DNA from: Citrobacter europaeus
GTDB taxonomy: Bacteria; Pseudomonadota; Gammaproteobacteria; Enterobacterales; Enterobacteriaceae
DNA length: 64,000 nucleotides
Assembly (NCBI GenBank): GCA_020099315.1
Contig: CP083650.1
Location: 2,170,001-2,234,000 of the forward strand
Direction of reading: 5' to 3'
Shown piece by piece: positions 53,847 through 62,973 of this stretch. A model generated the notes under the pieces. It saw nothing but the letters and a program-made list of their open reading frames with translations. It searched no databases and was not told the origin of the DNA. The position numbers and the translations under genes are program-made. Within the stretch, counting starts at the first letter, position 1. Each line of letters starts with the position of its first letter.

Positions 53847-54164
53847 ATGTTGAAAAAAGGCGTATTAGCGTTGGCACTGGTCATTGGCATGCCGGTTTTT
53901 GCAGCCGAACACTGGATTGATGTTCGTATTCCTGAACAGTACCAACAGCAGCATATTCAGGGGGCCGTCAACATACCGTTGAAAGAGATGAAGACGCGTA
54001 TCGCAGCTGAAGTTCCTGATAAGAACGACACTGTGAAGCTGTACTGCAACTCCGGGCGTCAATCGGGGCAGGCCAGGGATATGTTGACTGAAATGGGCTA
54101 CACGCAGGTGACCAACGAAGGAGGCATCAATCAGATAGCGCTTCCTAAAGTAGAGAATAAATAA
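53847..54164 (+). CDS. pspE: Periplasmic thiosulfate sulfurtransferase (rhodanese)
   Basis: A 105-residue secreted rhodanese. MLKKGVLALALVIGMPVFA is the signal peptide. The active cysteine lies in the loop YCNSGRQSG, within a single rhodanese domain (HWIDVRIPEQYQQQHIQGAVNIP). It transfers sulfur from thiosulfate to thiophilic acceptors. It is separated from pspABCD by the 14-kb ycj cluster and is divergent from ycjW, so it must rely on its own promoter. Confidence 0.94.
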   Translation: MLKKGVLALALVIGMPVFAAEHWIDVRIPEQYQQQHIQGAVNIPLKEMKTRIAAEVPDKNDTVKLYCNSGRQSGQARDMLTEMGYTQVTNEGGINQIALPKVENK

Positions 54165-54306
54165 ACCGCCCGCATTCATTCTGCAGCAGGCGGTAAGAAT
54201 AATGCCGCCTGATACAGCTCAGGTAGTTGATAAGTAAGAATTGACCCCTATCTTTACTTCCTGTTTGTTATAATTTCTTCGGTTCCTTCAGCAAAACGGG
54301 ATGGCG

Positions 54307-55704
54307 ATGAAGCGACTTAAAAATGAACTCAATTCGCTGGTTAATCGCGGCGTAGACCGGCATTTGCGCCTGGCTGTCACCGGACTTAGCCGCAGCGGTA
54401 AGACGGCGTTTATCACCGCGATGGTAAACCAGTTACTCAATATTCATGCCGGTGCGCGTCTGCCGTTGCTCAGTTGCGTGCGCGAAGAGCGTTTGCTTGG
54501 CGTTAAACGGGTTCCACAACGCGATTTTGGCATTCCGCGCTTTACCTATGATGAGGGACTGGCGCAGTTGTATGGCTCACCGCCGACCTGGCCGACGCCT
54601 ACGCGCGGTGTGAGTGAAATACGCCTCGCGCTGCGCTACAAATCCAATGACTCTTTATTGCGCCACTTTAAAGACACCTCCACGCTGTACCTGGAGATCG
54701 TCGATTATCCGGGAGAGTGGCTGCTCGATTTACCGATGCTGGCCCAGGATTATCTGAGCTGGTCGCGGCAAATGACCGGGTTATTGCAAGGGCAGCGGGG
54801 CGAATGGTCGGCAAGATGGCGTCAGTTATGCCAGGGGCTGGATCCGCTGGCGCCTGCTGATGAAAACCGTCTGGCGGAAATCGCTGCCGCCTGGACTGAG
54901 TATCTGCATCAGTGCAAGCAGCAGGGGCTGCATTTTATTCAGCCGGGCCGTTTTGTCCTGCCCGGGGATATGGCGGGCGCGCCTGCGTTACAGTTCTTCC
55001 CGTGGCCGGACGTTGATGCTTATGGTGAATCGAAGCTGGCCCAGGCAGACAAACACACCAACGCGGGCATGCTGCGCGACAGGTTTAACTATTACTGTGA
55101 AAAAGTCGTCAAGGGATTTTATAAGAATCACTTCCTGCGCTTTGACCGCCAGATTGTGCTGGTCGACTGCCTGCAACCGCTCAACAGCGGGCCACAGGCG
55201 TTTAACGACATGCGTCTGGCGCTCACCCAACTGATGCAGAGCTTCCATTACGGACAGCGCACGCTGTTTCGTCGGCTGTTTTCTCCAGTGATCGACAAGC
55301 TGCTGTTTGCCGCTACCAAAGCCGATCACGTCACGGTGGATCAGCACGCCAATATGGTGTCGTTATTGCAGCAGCTGATCCAGGACGCCTGGCAAAACGC
55401 CGCGTTCGAAGGTATCAGCATGGATTGTCTGGGACTGGCATCGGTACAGGCAACCACCAGCGGCTTGATCGATCTGAAGGGCGAGAAGATCCCGGCGCTG
55501 CGTGGTAATCGGCTGAGCGATGGCGAACCGCTAACCGTTTATCCGGGGGAAGTACCCGCGCGTTTACCCGGACAGGCATTCTGGGACAGCCAGGGCTTCC
55601 AGTTTGAGGCGTTTCGCCCGCAGGTTATGGATGTCGATAAACCCTTACCGCATATTCGTCTTGATGCCGCGCTGGAGTTTTTAATAGGAGATAAATTGCG
55701 ATGA
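54307..55704 (+). CDS. ycjX: DUF463 P-loop protein YcjX
   Basis: A 465-residue P-loop NTPase-like protein with Walker A GLSRSGKT near residue 29 and VDYPGEWLLD as a switch-like motif. It is a conserved heat-shock gene of unknown function; structures of relatives bind GTP. I start at MKRLKNE to match E. coli; ATG 54301 two codons upstream is equally readable. It overlaps ycjF by four bases. Confidence 0.92.
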   Translation: MKRLKNELNSLVNRGVDRHLRLAVTGLSRSGKTAFITAMVNQLLNIHAGARLPLLSCVREERLLGVKRVPQRDFGIPRFTYDEGLAQLYGSPPTWPTPTRGVSEIRLALRYKSNDSLLRHFKDTSTLYLEIVDYPGEWLLDLPMLAQDYLSWSRQMTGLLQGQRGEWSARWRQLCQGLDPLAPADENRLAEIAAAWTEYLHQCKQQGLHFIQPGRFVLPGDMAGAPALQFFPWPDVDAYGESKLAQADKHTNAGMLRDRFNYYCEKVVKGFYKNHFLRFDRQIVLVDCLQPLNSGPQAFNDMRLALTQLMQSFHYGQRTLFRRLFSPVIDKLLFAATKADHVTVDQHANMVSLLQQLIQDAWQNAAFEGISMDCLGLASVQATTSGLIDLKGEKIPALRGNRLSDGEPLTVYPGEVPARLPGQAFWDSQGFQFEAFRPQVMDVDKPLPHIRLDAALEFLIGDKLR

Positions 55705-56762
55705 GCGAGCCGTTAAAACCGCGTATCGATTTCTCAGGTCCGCTGGAGGTGGAGCAAAACGCGGCGTTTAAAGCGCAGCAGATGTTCAATGAGACGGAGG
55801 CACAGACTTTTTCTCCGGCGAAAGTGGATGAACCACTGGAAGACGAAGGTCAGGCTGAGGCCGTCATTGATGCGGCCTTACGCCCTAAACGCAGTCTGTG
55901 GCGTAAGATGGTGATGGGGGGCCTGGCGCTGTTTGGCGTGAGCGTCGTCGCGCAGGGCGTGCAGTGGACCATGAACGCCTGGCAGACTCAGGACTGGGTC
56001 GCGCTGGGAGGATGTGCCGCTGGCGCATTGATTATCGGTGCCGGTGTTGGATCGGTTGCGACCGAGTGGCGTCGGTTATGGCGCTTGCGCCAGCGCGCGC
56101 ACGAGCGTGACGAAGCACGAGATCTGCTCCACAGCCATGGAACCGGAAAAGGTCGTGCATTTTGTGAAAAGCTGGCGCAGCAGGCGGGTATCGATCAGTC
56201 CCATCCGGCGCTACAGCGCTGGTATGCCTCAATTCATGAAACGCAGAACGATCGCGAAGTGGTCAGCCTGTATGCCCATCTTGTGCAGCCAGTGCTGGAT
56301 GCGCAGGCCCGACGTGAGATTAGCCGTTCAGCGGCAGAGTCCACACTGATGATTGCCGTCAGCCCGCTGGCGCTGGTGGATATGGCGTTTATCGCCTGGC
56401 GCAATCTGCGGCTGATCAATCGTATTGCATCGCTTTATGGCATTGAACTTGGTTATTACAGCCGCCTGCGCTTGTTCCGACTGGTGCTGCTGAATATCGC
56501 TTTTGCCGGGGCCAGTGAGCTGGTGCGGGAAGTAGGAATGGACTGGATGTCGCAGGATTTAGCCGCCCGCTTGTCAACGCGTGCCGCACAGGGCATTGGC
56601 GCGGGGTTATTAACGGCGCGACTGGGCATTAAAGCCATGGAACTGTGCCGACCGCTGCCGTGGATAGATGACGATAAGCCGCGACTGGGCGATTTTCGCC
56701 GTCAATTGATTGGTCAGGTGAAAGAGACCTTACAAAAGAACAAATCTCCACGCGAAAGTTAA
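55701..56762 (+). CDS. ycjF: DUF697 inner-membrane protein YcjF
   Basis: A 353-residue protein with two adjacent transmembrane segments (about residues 70-90 and 100-120) and a C-terminal DUF697 region with further hydrophobic stretches. It forms a heat-shock operon with ycjX. Function unknown. The start overlaps the ycjX stop (ATGA). Confidence 0.92.
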   Translation: MSEPLKPRIDFSGPLEVEQNAAFKAQQMFNETEAQTFSPAKVDEPLEDEGQAEAVIDAALRPKRSLWRKMVMGGLALFGVSVVAQGVQWTMNAWQTQDWVALGGCAAGALIIGAGVGSVATEWRRLWRLRQRAHERDEARDLLHSHGTGKGRAFCEKLAQQAGIDQSHPALQRWYASIHETQNDREVVSLYAHLVQPVLDAQARREISRSAAESTLMIAVSPLALVDMAFIAWRNLRLINRIASLYGIELGYYSRLRLFRLVLLNIAFAGASELVREVGMDWMSQDLAARLSTRAAQGIGAGLLTARLGIKAMELCRPLPWIDDDKPRLGDFRRQLIGQVKETLQKNKSPRES

Positions 56763-56764
56763 CT

Positions 56765-56812
56765 AAAATTGGGCGCCAGTTGTTTAAGTTTACGCCCCGG
56801 CGCCCAATTTTC
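56765..56812 (+). terminator. ycjXF terminator
   Basis: AAAATTGGGCGCC (56765-56777) and GGCGCCCAATTTT (56799-56811) are perfect 13-base complements around a 21-base loop. The flanking A and T runs allow termination after ycjF. Confidence 0.9.
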
Positions 56813-56820
56813 CAACGAGC

Positions 56821-56838
56821 TGTCAATATTTGTTGACA
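56821..56838. promoter_or_regulatory. TYR box upstream of tyrR
   Basis: TGTCAATATTTGTTGACA is an 18-base palindrome that fits the TyrR site TGTAAAN6TTTACA with one change in each arm. It lies about 70 bases before the tyrR start. TyrR autoregulation through such a site is known in E. coli. Confidence 0.85.
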
Positions 56839-56908
56839 GAGTTCTTCCTGCAAACGAAATACTGTCTTATCATTTAACACATAATCCCTTGTCCAGGTGA
56901 AGGTTCTT

Positions 56909-58453
56909 ATGCGTTTGGAAGTCTTTTGTGAAGACCGACTTGGTCTGACCCGCGAATTGCTCGATTTATTGGTACTCAGAAGCATTGATTTACGCGGTAT
57001 CGAGATTGACCCCATCGGGCGAATTTACCTCAATTTTGCGGAACTGGAGTTCACTAACTTCAGCAGCCTGATGGCTGAAATCCGCCGTATCTCAGGGGTT
57101 ACGGATGTGCGTACCGTGCCCTGGATGCCCTCCGAGCGTGAACATCTTGCGCTGAGCGCGCTGCTTGAGGCATTGCCAGAACCGGTCCTTTCTCTGGACA
57201 TGAAAAGCAAAATCGAGATGGCGAACCCTGCGAGTTGTCAGCTTTTCGCGCACACTCAGGATCGGATGCGCAATCATACCGCCGCCCAGTTAATCAACGG
57301 GTTTAACTTCCAGCGCTGGCTCGAAAGCAATCCACAGGATTCTCATAGCGAGCATGTCGTTATTAACGGCCAGAACTTCCTGATGGAAATTACGCCTGTC
57401 CATTTGCAGGGTGAAAATCAGGAGCAGATGCTGACCGGTGCAGTTGTCATGCTACGTTCCACCCTGCGGATGGGACGTCAGCTGCAAAATATGACGACCC
57501 AGGATCTGAGCGCGTTTAGCCAGATTATTGCCGTCAGCGCCAAAATGAAACACGTGGTGGAACAGGCGCGAAAGCTGGCGACGCTGAGCGCGCCGCTGCT
57601 GATTACCGGTAATACCGGCACCGGCAAAGATCTCTTTGCTCATGCATGCCACCTGGCCAGTCCGCGTGCGTCGAAACCGTATCTGGCGCTCAACTGCGCG
57701 TCAATTCCTGAAGATGCGGTCGAAAGCGAACTGTTTGGCCATGCACCGGAAGGCAAAAAAGGCTTCTTTGAGCAGGCGAATGGCGGTTCGGTTCTGTTAG
57801 ATGAAATTGGCGAAATGTCGCCGCGAATGCAGACCAAATTGCTGCGTTTTCTCAATGACGGCACGTTCCGTCGGGTGGGGGAAGATCACGAGGTTAACGT
57901 TGATGTCCGCGTGATTTGCGCGACGCAAAAGAATCTTGTTGAGCTGGTACAAAAAGGACTTTTCCGTGAAGACCTCTATTATCGTCTGAATGTACTGACG
58001 TTAAACCTGCCGCCGCTGCGCGATTGCCCGCAGGATATTATGCCGCTTACCGAACTGTTTGTGGCGCGCTTCGCCGATGAGCAGGGCGTGCCACGTCCGA
58101 AGCTGTCCGCTGACCTCAGCACGGTGTTAACCCGTTACGGCTGGCCGGGTAACGTGCGTCAGCTTAAAAATGCCATCTACCGGGCACTGACCCAGCTTGA
58201 AGGTTATGAGCTGCGGCCGCAGGATATCTTACTGCCAGATTACGATGCGGCAACGGTTGCGGTCGGAGAAGAGGTGATGGAAGGGTCGCTGGATGAAATT
58301 ACCAGCCGCTTTGAACGCTCAGTGCTGACGCAGCTTTATATGAATTATCCAAGTACGCGCAAACTGGCCAAGCGCCTCGGCGTTTCGCATACCGCGATTG
58401 CCAACAAATTGCGTGAGTATGGTTTGAGCCAACAGAAAAAAAGCGAAGAGTAA
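56909..58453 (+). CDS. tyrR: Transcriptional regulator of aromatic amino-acid genes
   Basis: A 514-residue regulator that represses or activates aromatic biosynthesis and transport genes with tyrosine, phenylalanine or tryptophan. Domains in order: ACT-like (1-75), PAS (80-150), AAA+ with Walker A GNTGTGKD and GGSVLLDEIGE, and a C-terminal helix-turn-helix (TRKLAKRLGVSHTAIANKL). The sigma-54 GAFTGA loop is absent, as in E. coli TyrR. Start at MRLEVF behind AGGTGAAGG. Confidence 0.96.
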   Translation: MRLEVFCEDRLGLTRELLDLLVLRSIDLRGIEIDPIGRIYLNFAELEFTNFSSLMAEIRRISGVTDVRTVPWMPSEREHLALSALLEALPEPVLSLDMKSKIEMANPASCQLFAHTQDRMRNHTAAQLINGFNFQRWLESNPQDSHSEHVVINGQNFLMEITPVHLQGENQEQMLTGAVVMLRSTLRMGRQLQNMTTQDLSAFSQIIAVSAKMKHVVEQARKLATLSAPLLITGNTGTGKDLFAHACHLASPRASKPYLALNCASIPEDAVESELFGHAPEGKKGFFEQANGGSVLLDEIGEMSPRMQTKLLRFLNDGTFRRVGEDHEVNVDVRVICATQKNLVELVQKGLFREDLYYRLNVLTLNLPPLRDCPQDIMPLTELFVARFADEQGVPRPKLSADLSTVLTRYGWPGNVRQLKNAIYRALTQLEGYELRPQDILLPDYDAATVAVGEEVMEGSLDEITSRFERSVLTQLYMNYPSTRKLAKRLGVSHTAIANKLREYGLSQQKKSEE

Positions 58454-58463
58454 TGCCGTAAAT

Positions 58464-58492
58464 AAAAATGCCTCCATTCGGAGGCATTTTTG
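58464..58492. terminator. Bidirectional terminator between tyrR and tpx
   Basis: AAAAATGCCTCC and GGAGGCATTTTT pair around ATTC. The A and T runs suit both convergent genes. Confidence 0.93.
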
Positions 58493-58506
58493 TATGCAGA
58501 CGCAGC

Positions 58507-59013
58507 TTACGCTTTCAGTACGTCCAGCGCCGCTGTGTAGTCTGGTTCGTTGGTGATTTCATTGACCAGTTGGCTGAAAACAACGTTGTCATTTTCATCG
58601 ATAACGACCACGGCACGTGCGGCCAGGCCTTTCAGCGGGCCTTCAGCGATTTCAACACCGTAGTTTTTCAGGAATTCTGCGTTGCGCAGGGTGGACAGCG
58701 TGATAACGTTGCTCAGACCTTCCGCGCCGCAAAAACGAGAGTGGGCGAATGGCAGGTCGGCCGAAATGCACAGTACGACGGTATTGTCGATTTCTGTCGC
58801 CAGTTGGTTAAACTTACGTACCGATGCCGCACAAACGCCGGTATCGATGCTTGGGAAAATATTCAGCACTTTGCGCTTGCCTGCGAACTGGCCCAGCGTA
58901 ACGTCAGACAGGTCTTTAGCCACAAGGGTAAAAGCCTGAGCTTTGCTTCCAGCCTGAGGAATAGAGCCGGCAACGGCTACCGGGTTGCCCTGGAAATGAA
59001 CGGTTTGTGACAT
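58507..59013 (-). CDS. tpx: Thiol peroxidase
   Basis: A 168-residue periplasm-associated peroxiredoxin that reduces hydroperoxides with thioredoxin. The peroxidatic cysteine is Cys61 in DTGVCAASVRKF; the resolving cysteine is Cys95 in SRFCGAEGL. AGGAAG precedes the ATG. It converges on tyrR and is divergent from ycjG, as in E. coli. Confidence 0.97.
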   Translation of the reverse strand: MSQTVHFQGNPVAVAGSIPQAGSKAQAFTLVAKDLSDVTLGQFAGKRKVLNIFPSIDTGVCAASVRKFNQLATEIDNTVVLCISADLPFAHSRFCGAEGLSNVITLSTLRNAEFLKNYGVEIAEGPLKGLAARAVVVIDENDNVVFSQLVNEITNEPDYTAALDVLKA

Positions 59014-59128
59014 GGTTATCTTCCTGTTTACATATAGTTAACGTCAGGGCTAGTTTATGCCATCAGTAGTTAACACGGCAAACGCTATTTGCGGATATCC
59101 GCTTCAGGTACTGCATTAAGGAAAACAG

Positions 59129-60094
59129 ATGAGAACAGTTAAGGTGTATGAGGAAGCCTGGCCGCTGCACACTCCCTTTGTTATCGCCCGTGGGAGCAGA
59201 ACCGAAGCGCATGTGGTGGTAGTTGAAGTCACAGAAAACGGCGTCACCGGTATCGGCGAGTGCACACCGTACCCGCGCTACGGTGAAAGCGATGCTTCTG
59301 TGCTGGCGCAAATTATGAGCATTGCGCCACAACTGGAAAACGGACTGACCCGTGAAGAGCTGCAAAAGCTGCTGCCAGCGGGGGCTGCGCGTAATGCTGT
59401 GGACTGCGCGTTGTGGGATCTGAGTGCGCGCCAACAGCAGCAGCCGTTGGCGGAATTGGTGGGAAGTGAACTGGCGGAAGTGGTGACGACGGCGCAAACC
59501 GTGGTGATTGGCTCGCCGGAACAAATGGCGGCGAGCGCGGCTGCGTTGTGGGAAAATGGCGCGAAACTATTAAAGGTTAAACTGGATGCGCGATTAATCA
59601 GCGAACGGATGGTCGCTATTCGTGCCGCGGTCCCTGATGCCACGATTATTGTCGACGCCAATGAATCCTGGCGGGCAGAAGGCCTGGCGGCACGCTGTCA
59701 GCTCCTGGCTGATTTAGGTGTGGCGATGCTGGAGCAGCCGCTGCCGGCGCAGGACGATGCCGCGCTGGAGAATTTTGTGCATCCGCTGCCGATCTGCGCG
59801 GATGAAAGCTGTCATACCCGCAGCAGCCTGAAAGCGCTGCACGGGCGCTATGAAATGGTGAATATCAAACTGGATAAAACAGGCGGCCTGACGGAAGCGC
59901 TGGCGCTGGCAAATGAAGCTCGCGAGCAGGGATTTGCGCTCATGCTGGGCTGTATGCTGTGCACCTCCCGGGCGATCGGCGCGGCGTTACCCCTTACGCC
60001 GCAGGTTAGCTTTGCCGATCTTGATGGTCCTACCTGGCTTGCCAGCGACGCGGAGCCGGCACTGCATTTTACGACCGGACACCTTCATCTCTAG
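59129..60094 (+). CDS. ycjG: L-Ala-D/L-Glu epimerase
   Basis: A 321-residue enolase-superfamily enzyme that epimerises L-Ala-D-Glu to L-Ala-L-Glu during murein-peptide recycling. The catalytic Lys is in LKVKLD, the metal acids in IIVDANESW, EQPLPA and CADESCH, and the second Lys in VNIKLDKTGG. Its product arises after MpaA releases the dipeptide from the tripeptide. The 3' end overlaps mpaA tail to tail by 26 bases. Confidence 0.95.
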   Translation: MRTVKVYEEAWPLHTPFVIARGSRTEAHVVVVEVTENGVTGIGECTPYPRYGESDASVLAQIMSIAPQLENGLTREELQKLLPAGAARNAVDCALWDLSARQQQQPLAELVGSELAEVVTTAQTVVIGSPEQMAASAAALWENGAKLLKVKLDARLISERMVAIRAAVPDATIIVDANESWRAEGLAARCQLLADLGVAMLEQPLPAQDDAALENFVHPLPICADESCHTRSSLKALHGRYEMVNIKLDKTGGLTEALALANEAREQGFALMLGCMLCTSRAIGAALPLTPQVSFADLDGPTWLASDAEPALHFTTGHLHL

Positions 60095-60797
60095 GGTGCC
60101 AGCGCAGGAGATTGGACATGGCCAGCAGGTATTTCTCGCTCGCTTCATCTGATGAAATGGGGGGGAATTCGGCGGTTATGCAGTGTAAGTTCAGATCTGC
60201 GCACCAGCTTCCAAAAGAGCCGGGCGTTTCATAACCTACGCTGGTAACGAGGGGCAATTCAAACGACTGCGCCAGCCACGCGCCTAATTCGCTGCGCCTG
60301 GGATCTTCAATACAGGCCAGCGGATCGTGAAAAGAGACTACCCACGCCGGATGAATTCGGTGAATAAGTTGGCATAGCGCCTGGGTTTCCGGTTCTGAGC
60401 CCGGACTTTCGCCGGTCAGCAACACCACATCGCGTTCTTCTGCGCTGCTGTTCCAGCGATACACCGTTTCGCCCGCTTTCCAGTTTGCGGCGGGAAAGTT
60501 ACGGTTTAGATCCACGCCGTTGGCATTTGCGCGTAGTCCGAGCTGGCAACCGTCAGGGTTAACGGCCAGCACCACATGGTGACGACGCAAGGAAGGGTTA
60601 AGCGTACGCAATGCGCAGGAGAGAGTGACGACCGATGCGTTTTCGTCGCCGTGCGTTCCTGCCAGTATCAGGCCGCTTTCACGATCGGCTGCCAATGCGG
60701 GAAACCAGATTAACGGCGCGCCTAACAATGAACGTCCGTAATGTTCGGTCCCAGGTGGAAATGCGCCGCGCTCGGCACGGGGGCGGGTAACGGTCAT
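60069..60797 (-). CDS. mpaA: Murein-peptide amidase A (gamma-D-Glu-Dap amidase)
   Basis: A 242-residue M14-type zinc carboxypeptidase acting on L-Ala-gamma-D-Glu-meso-Dap in the cytoplasm. The metal motif HGDEN, the NPDGCQLGLRANANGVDLNRNFP region, and HDPLACIED are visible, with the catalytic Glu in CITAEFPPIS. Start at MTVTRPR matches E. coli; the upstream ATG (60815) adds six residues. It converges on ycjG, with which it works. Confidence 0.94.
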   Translation of the reverse strand: MTVTRPRAERGAFPPGTEHYGRSLLGAPLIWFPALAADRESGLILAGTHGDENASVVTLSCALRTLNPSLRRHHVVLAVNPDGCQLGLRANANGVDLNRNFPAANWKAGETVYRWNSSAEERDVVLLTGESPGSEPETQALCQLIHRIHPAWVVSFHDPLACIEDPRRSELGAWLAQSFELPLVTSVGYETPGSFGSWCADLNLHCITAEFPPISSDEASEKYLLAMSNLLRWHPRDEGVRS

Positions 60798-60981
60798 AGT
60801 CATCTCTGAATGCATGGGTTATTACTCGCAGTGTTGTGCAAAATGTATGGATAATCAAATCGTTTTCACACACTTATCTTTTCAGGTGTAATATCACTTT
60901 CTTGTCGGAAGTTAATTGCATTTCCTGCTGGCGATACAAATAATTACACATTCACTTAGTAGCCGGAATTGAGGGTATTTT

Positions 60982-62595
60982 ATGCAGCATTCTGTTTCAG
61001 TAACCTGTTGTGCGCTGTTGGTAAGCAGCATTTCATTATCCTGGGCTGCTGATGTTCCCAGCGGAACGGTACTGGCAGAAAAACAAGAACTGGTGCGTCA
61101 TATCAAAGACGAACCTGCGTCGCTGGATCCGGCAAAGGCCGTCGGGCTTCCTGAAATTCAGGTTATTCGTGATTTATTTGAAGGGCTGGTCAACCAGAAT
61201 GAGAAGGGCGAGATTGTGCCCGGCGTCGCCACCCAATGGAAAAGCAACGATAACCGTATCTGGACCTTTACGCTGCGTGACAATGCGCAATGGGCCGATG
61301 GTACGCCGGTAACGGCCCAGGATTTTGTCTATAGCTGGCAGCGTCTGGTTGATCCGAAAACGCTGTCGCCGTTTGCCTGGTTTGCTGCGCTGGCGGGAAT
61401 TAGCAACGCGCAGGCGATCATCGATGGGAAAGCCTCTCCGGATAAGCTCGGCGTTAGCGCGGTTGATGCGCGTACATTAAAAGTCCAACTGGATAAACCG
61501 CTGCCCTGGTTTGCCAATCTGACGGCGAGTTTCGCGTTTTATCCGGTACAAAAAGCTAACGTTGAGAGCGGTAAAGAGTGGACCAAACCGGGCAACCTGA
61601 TCGGTAACGGCGCCTATGTGCTCAAAGATCGCGTCGTCAACGAAAAACTGGAAGTTGTGCCGAATACGCATTATTGGGACAACGCCAAAACGGTGCTGCA
61701 AAAAGTGACCTTCCTGCCAATTAACCAGGAATCGGCAGCAACCAAGCGCTACCTTGCTGGTGATATCGATATTACCGAGTCCTTCCCGAAAAACATGTAT
61801 CAGAAATTGTTGAAGGATATCCCGGGCCAGGTTTACACCCCGCCGCAGCTTGGTACTTACTATTATGCCTTCAATACCCAGAAGGGACCGACGGCAGATT
61901 CACGCGTGCGTCTGGCGCTTAGCATGACTATCGATCGTCGTCTGATGGCGGAGAAAGTTCTGGGAACCGGTGAAAAGCCCGCATGGCATTTTACGCCGGA
62001 TGTCACGGCAGGATTTGTGCCGGAACCTTCACCGTTTGAGCAAATGAGTCAGGAAGAACTGAATGCGCAGGCGAAAACGCTGCTGCGTGCGGCGGGCTAT
62101 GGTCCACAGAAACCGCTTAAACTGACGCTGCTGTACAACACCTCTGAAAACCATCAGAAGATCGCTATTGCTGTCGCGTCGATGTGGAAGAAAAATCTCG
62201 GCGTTGACGTAAAACTGCAAAACCAGGAGTGGAAAACCTACATCGATAGCCGTAATACCGGTAATTTTGATGTGATCCGCGCTTCCTGGGTAGGTGATTA
62301 CAATGAGCCATCTACATTCCTGTCGCTATTAACCTCGACCCATACGGGTAATATCTCCCGCTTTAATAATCCTGCTTACGACAAAGTGTTGACCCAGGCT
62401 ACTCTGGAGAATACGCAGAAAGCGCGCAATGTCGATTATAATGCCGCGGAGAAAATTCTGATGGAACAGGCACCTATTGCGCCGATTTATCAGTATACCA
62501 ACGGACGTTTAATTAAACCGTGGTTGAAAGGATATCCGATTACTAACCCTGAAGATGTCGCATACAGTCGCACAATGTATATTGTGAAGCACTGA
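60982..62595 (+). CDS. mppA: Murein tripeptide-binding protein
   Basis: A 537-residue periplasmic binding protein of the OppA family with an N-terminal signal peptide (cleaved after WAA). It binds murein tripeptide and feeds it to the Opp permease. The conserved regions VRHIKDEPASLDPAK and NDNRIWTFTLRDNAQWADG are clear. Neighbours ycjG and mpaA belong to the same recycling route. Confidence 0.95.
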   Translation: MQHSVSVTCCALLVSSISLSWAADVPSGTVLAEKQELVRHIKDEPASLDPAKAVGLPEIQVIRDLFEGLVNQNEKGEIVPGVATQWKSNDNRIWTFTLRDNAQWADGTPVTAQDFVYSWQRLVDPKTLSPFAWFAALAGISNAQAIIDGKASPDKLGVSAVDARTLKVQLDKPLPWFANLTASFAFYPVQKANVESGKEWTKPGNLIGNGAYVLKDRVVNEKLEVVPNTHYWDNAKTVLQKVTFLPINQESAATKRYLAGDIDITESFPKNMYQKLLKDIPGQVYTPPQLGTYYYAFNTQKGPTADSRVRLALSMTIDRRLMAEKVLGTGEKPAWHFTPDVTAGFVPEPSPFEQMSQEELNAQAKTLLRAAGYGPQKPLKLTLLYNTSENHQKIAIAVASMWKKNLGVDVKLQNQEWKTYIDSRNTGNFDVIRASWVGDYNEPSTFLSLLTSTHTGNISRFNNPAYDKVLTQATLENTQKARNVDYNAAEKILMEQAPIAPIYQYTNGRLIKPWLKGYPITNPEDVAYSRTMYIVKH

Positions 62596-62608
62596 AATAG
62601 CTCGCTCG

Positions 62609-62640
62609 TTCGGGAAGTGGTACTGGCTATTTCCCGAACA
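62609..62640. other. Hairpin between mppA and the Rof-like gene
   Basis: GTTCGGGAA and TTCCCGAAC pair perfectly around a 14-base loop. No T-run follows on either strand. It may cap the mppA message or regulate the next gene. Confidence 0.6.
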
Positions 62641-62666
62641 AATAAGGCTGTGACGAAGGTGGGGTT

Positions 62667-62936
62667 ATGAAAGCAATGGAAAAGTATCATCCGATAGATT
62701 GCGATCTTCATGATTACCTGGAAATCGCCTGTATGTACCACTATTTGTTGCGCATTGAGTTAACGGATAGCACATGTTTTGATGCCAAAGCGCTGACAAC
62801 CTGTACCACCGCCGATAAAGAAGAATTTCTGCTGGTGGAGCTGCATGAAAATGAGCAAAAAATTCGTCTGGATTGTCTGTCATCAATCACCGCGCTGACG
62901 CCAGGGGCGTCGTTCAGCACAGTGAGATTTCGATGA
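62667..62936 (+). CDS. Rho-binding antiterminator, Rof/YaeO family
   Basis: An 89-residue protein. The N-terminal core YHPIDCDLHDYLEIACMYH matches the YxPIxCDxxDxLExAC signature of Rof (YaeO), which binds the Rho primary RNA site and blocks termination. The middle (LTTCTTADKEEFLLVEL) and RLDCLSSITAL fit the Sm-like fold. The genomic rof gene is usually elsewhere (near proS/tilS), so this is likely a paralogue. Start at ATG 62667; a second ATG three codons in (62676) is possible. E. coli K-12 has no such gene after mppA. Confidence 0.82.
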   Translation: MKAMEKYHPIDCDLHDYLEIACMYHYLLRIELTDSTCFDAKALTTCTTADKEEFLLVELHENEQKIRLDCLSSITALTPGASFSTVRFR

Positions 62937-62973
62937 GCCATACGGCCATATTGAAAGGGACGTAGCGCCGCCG

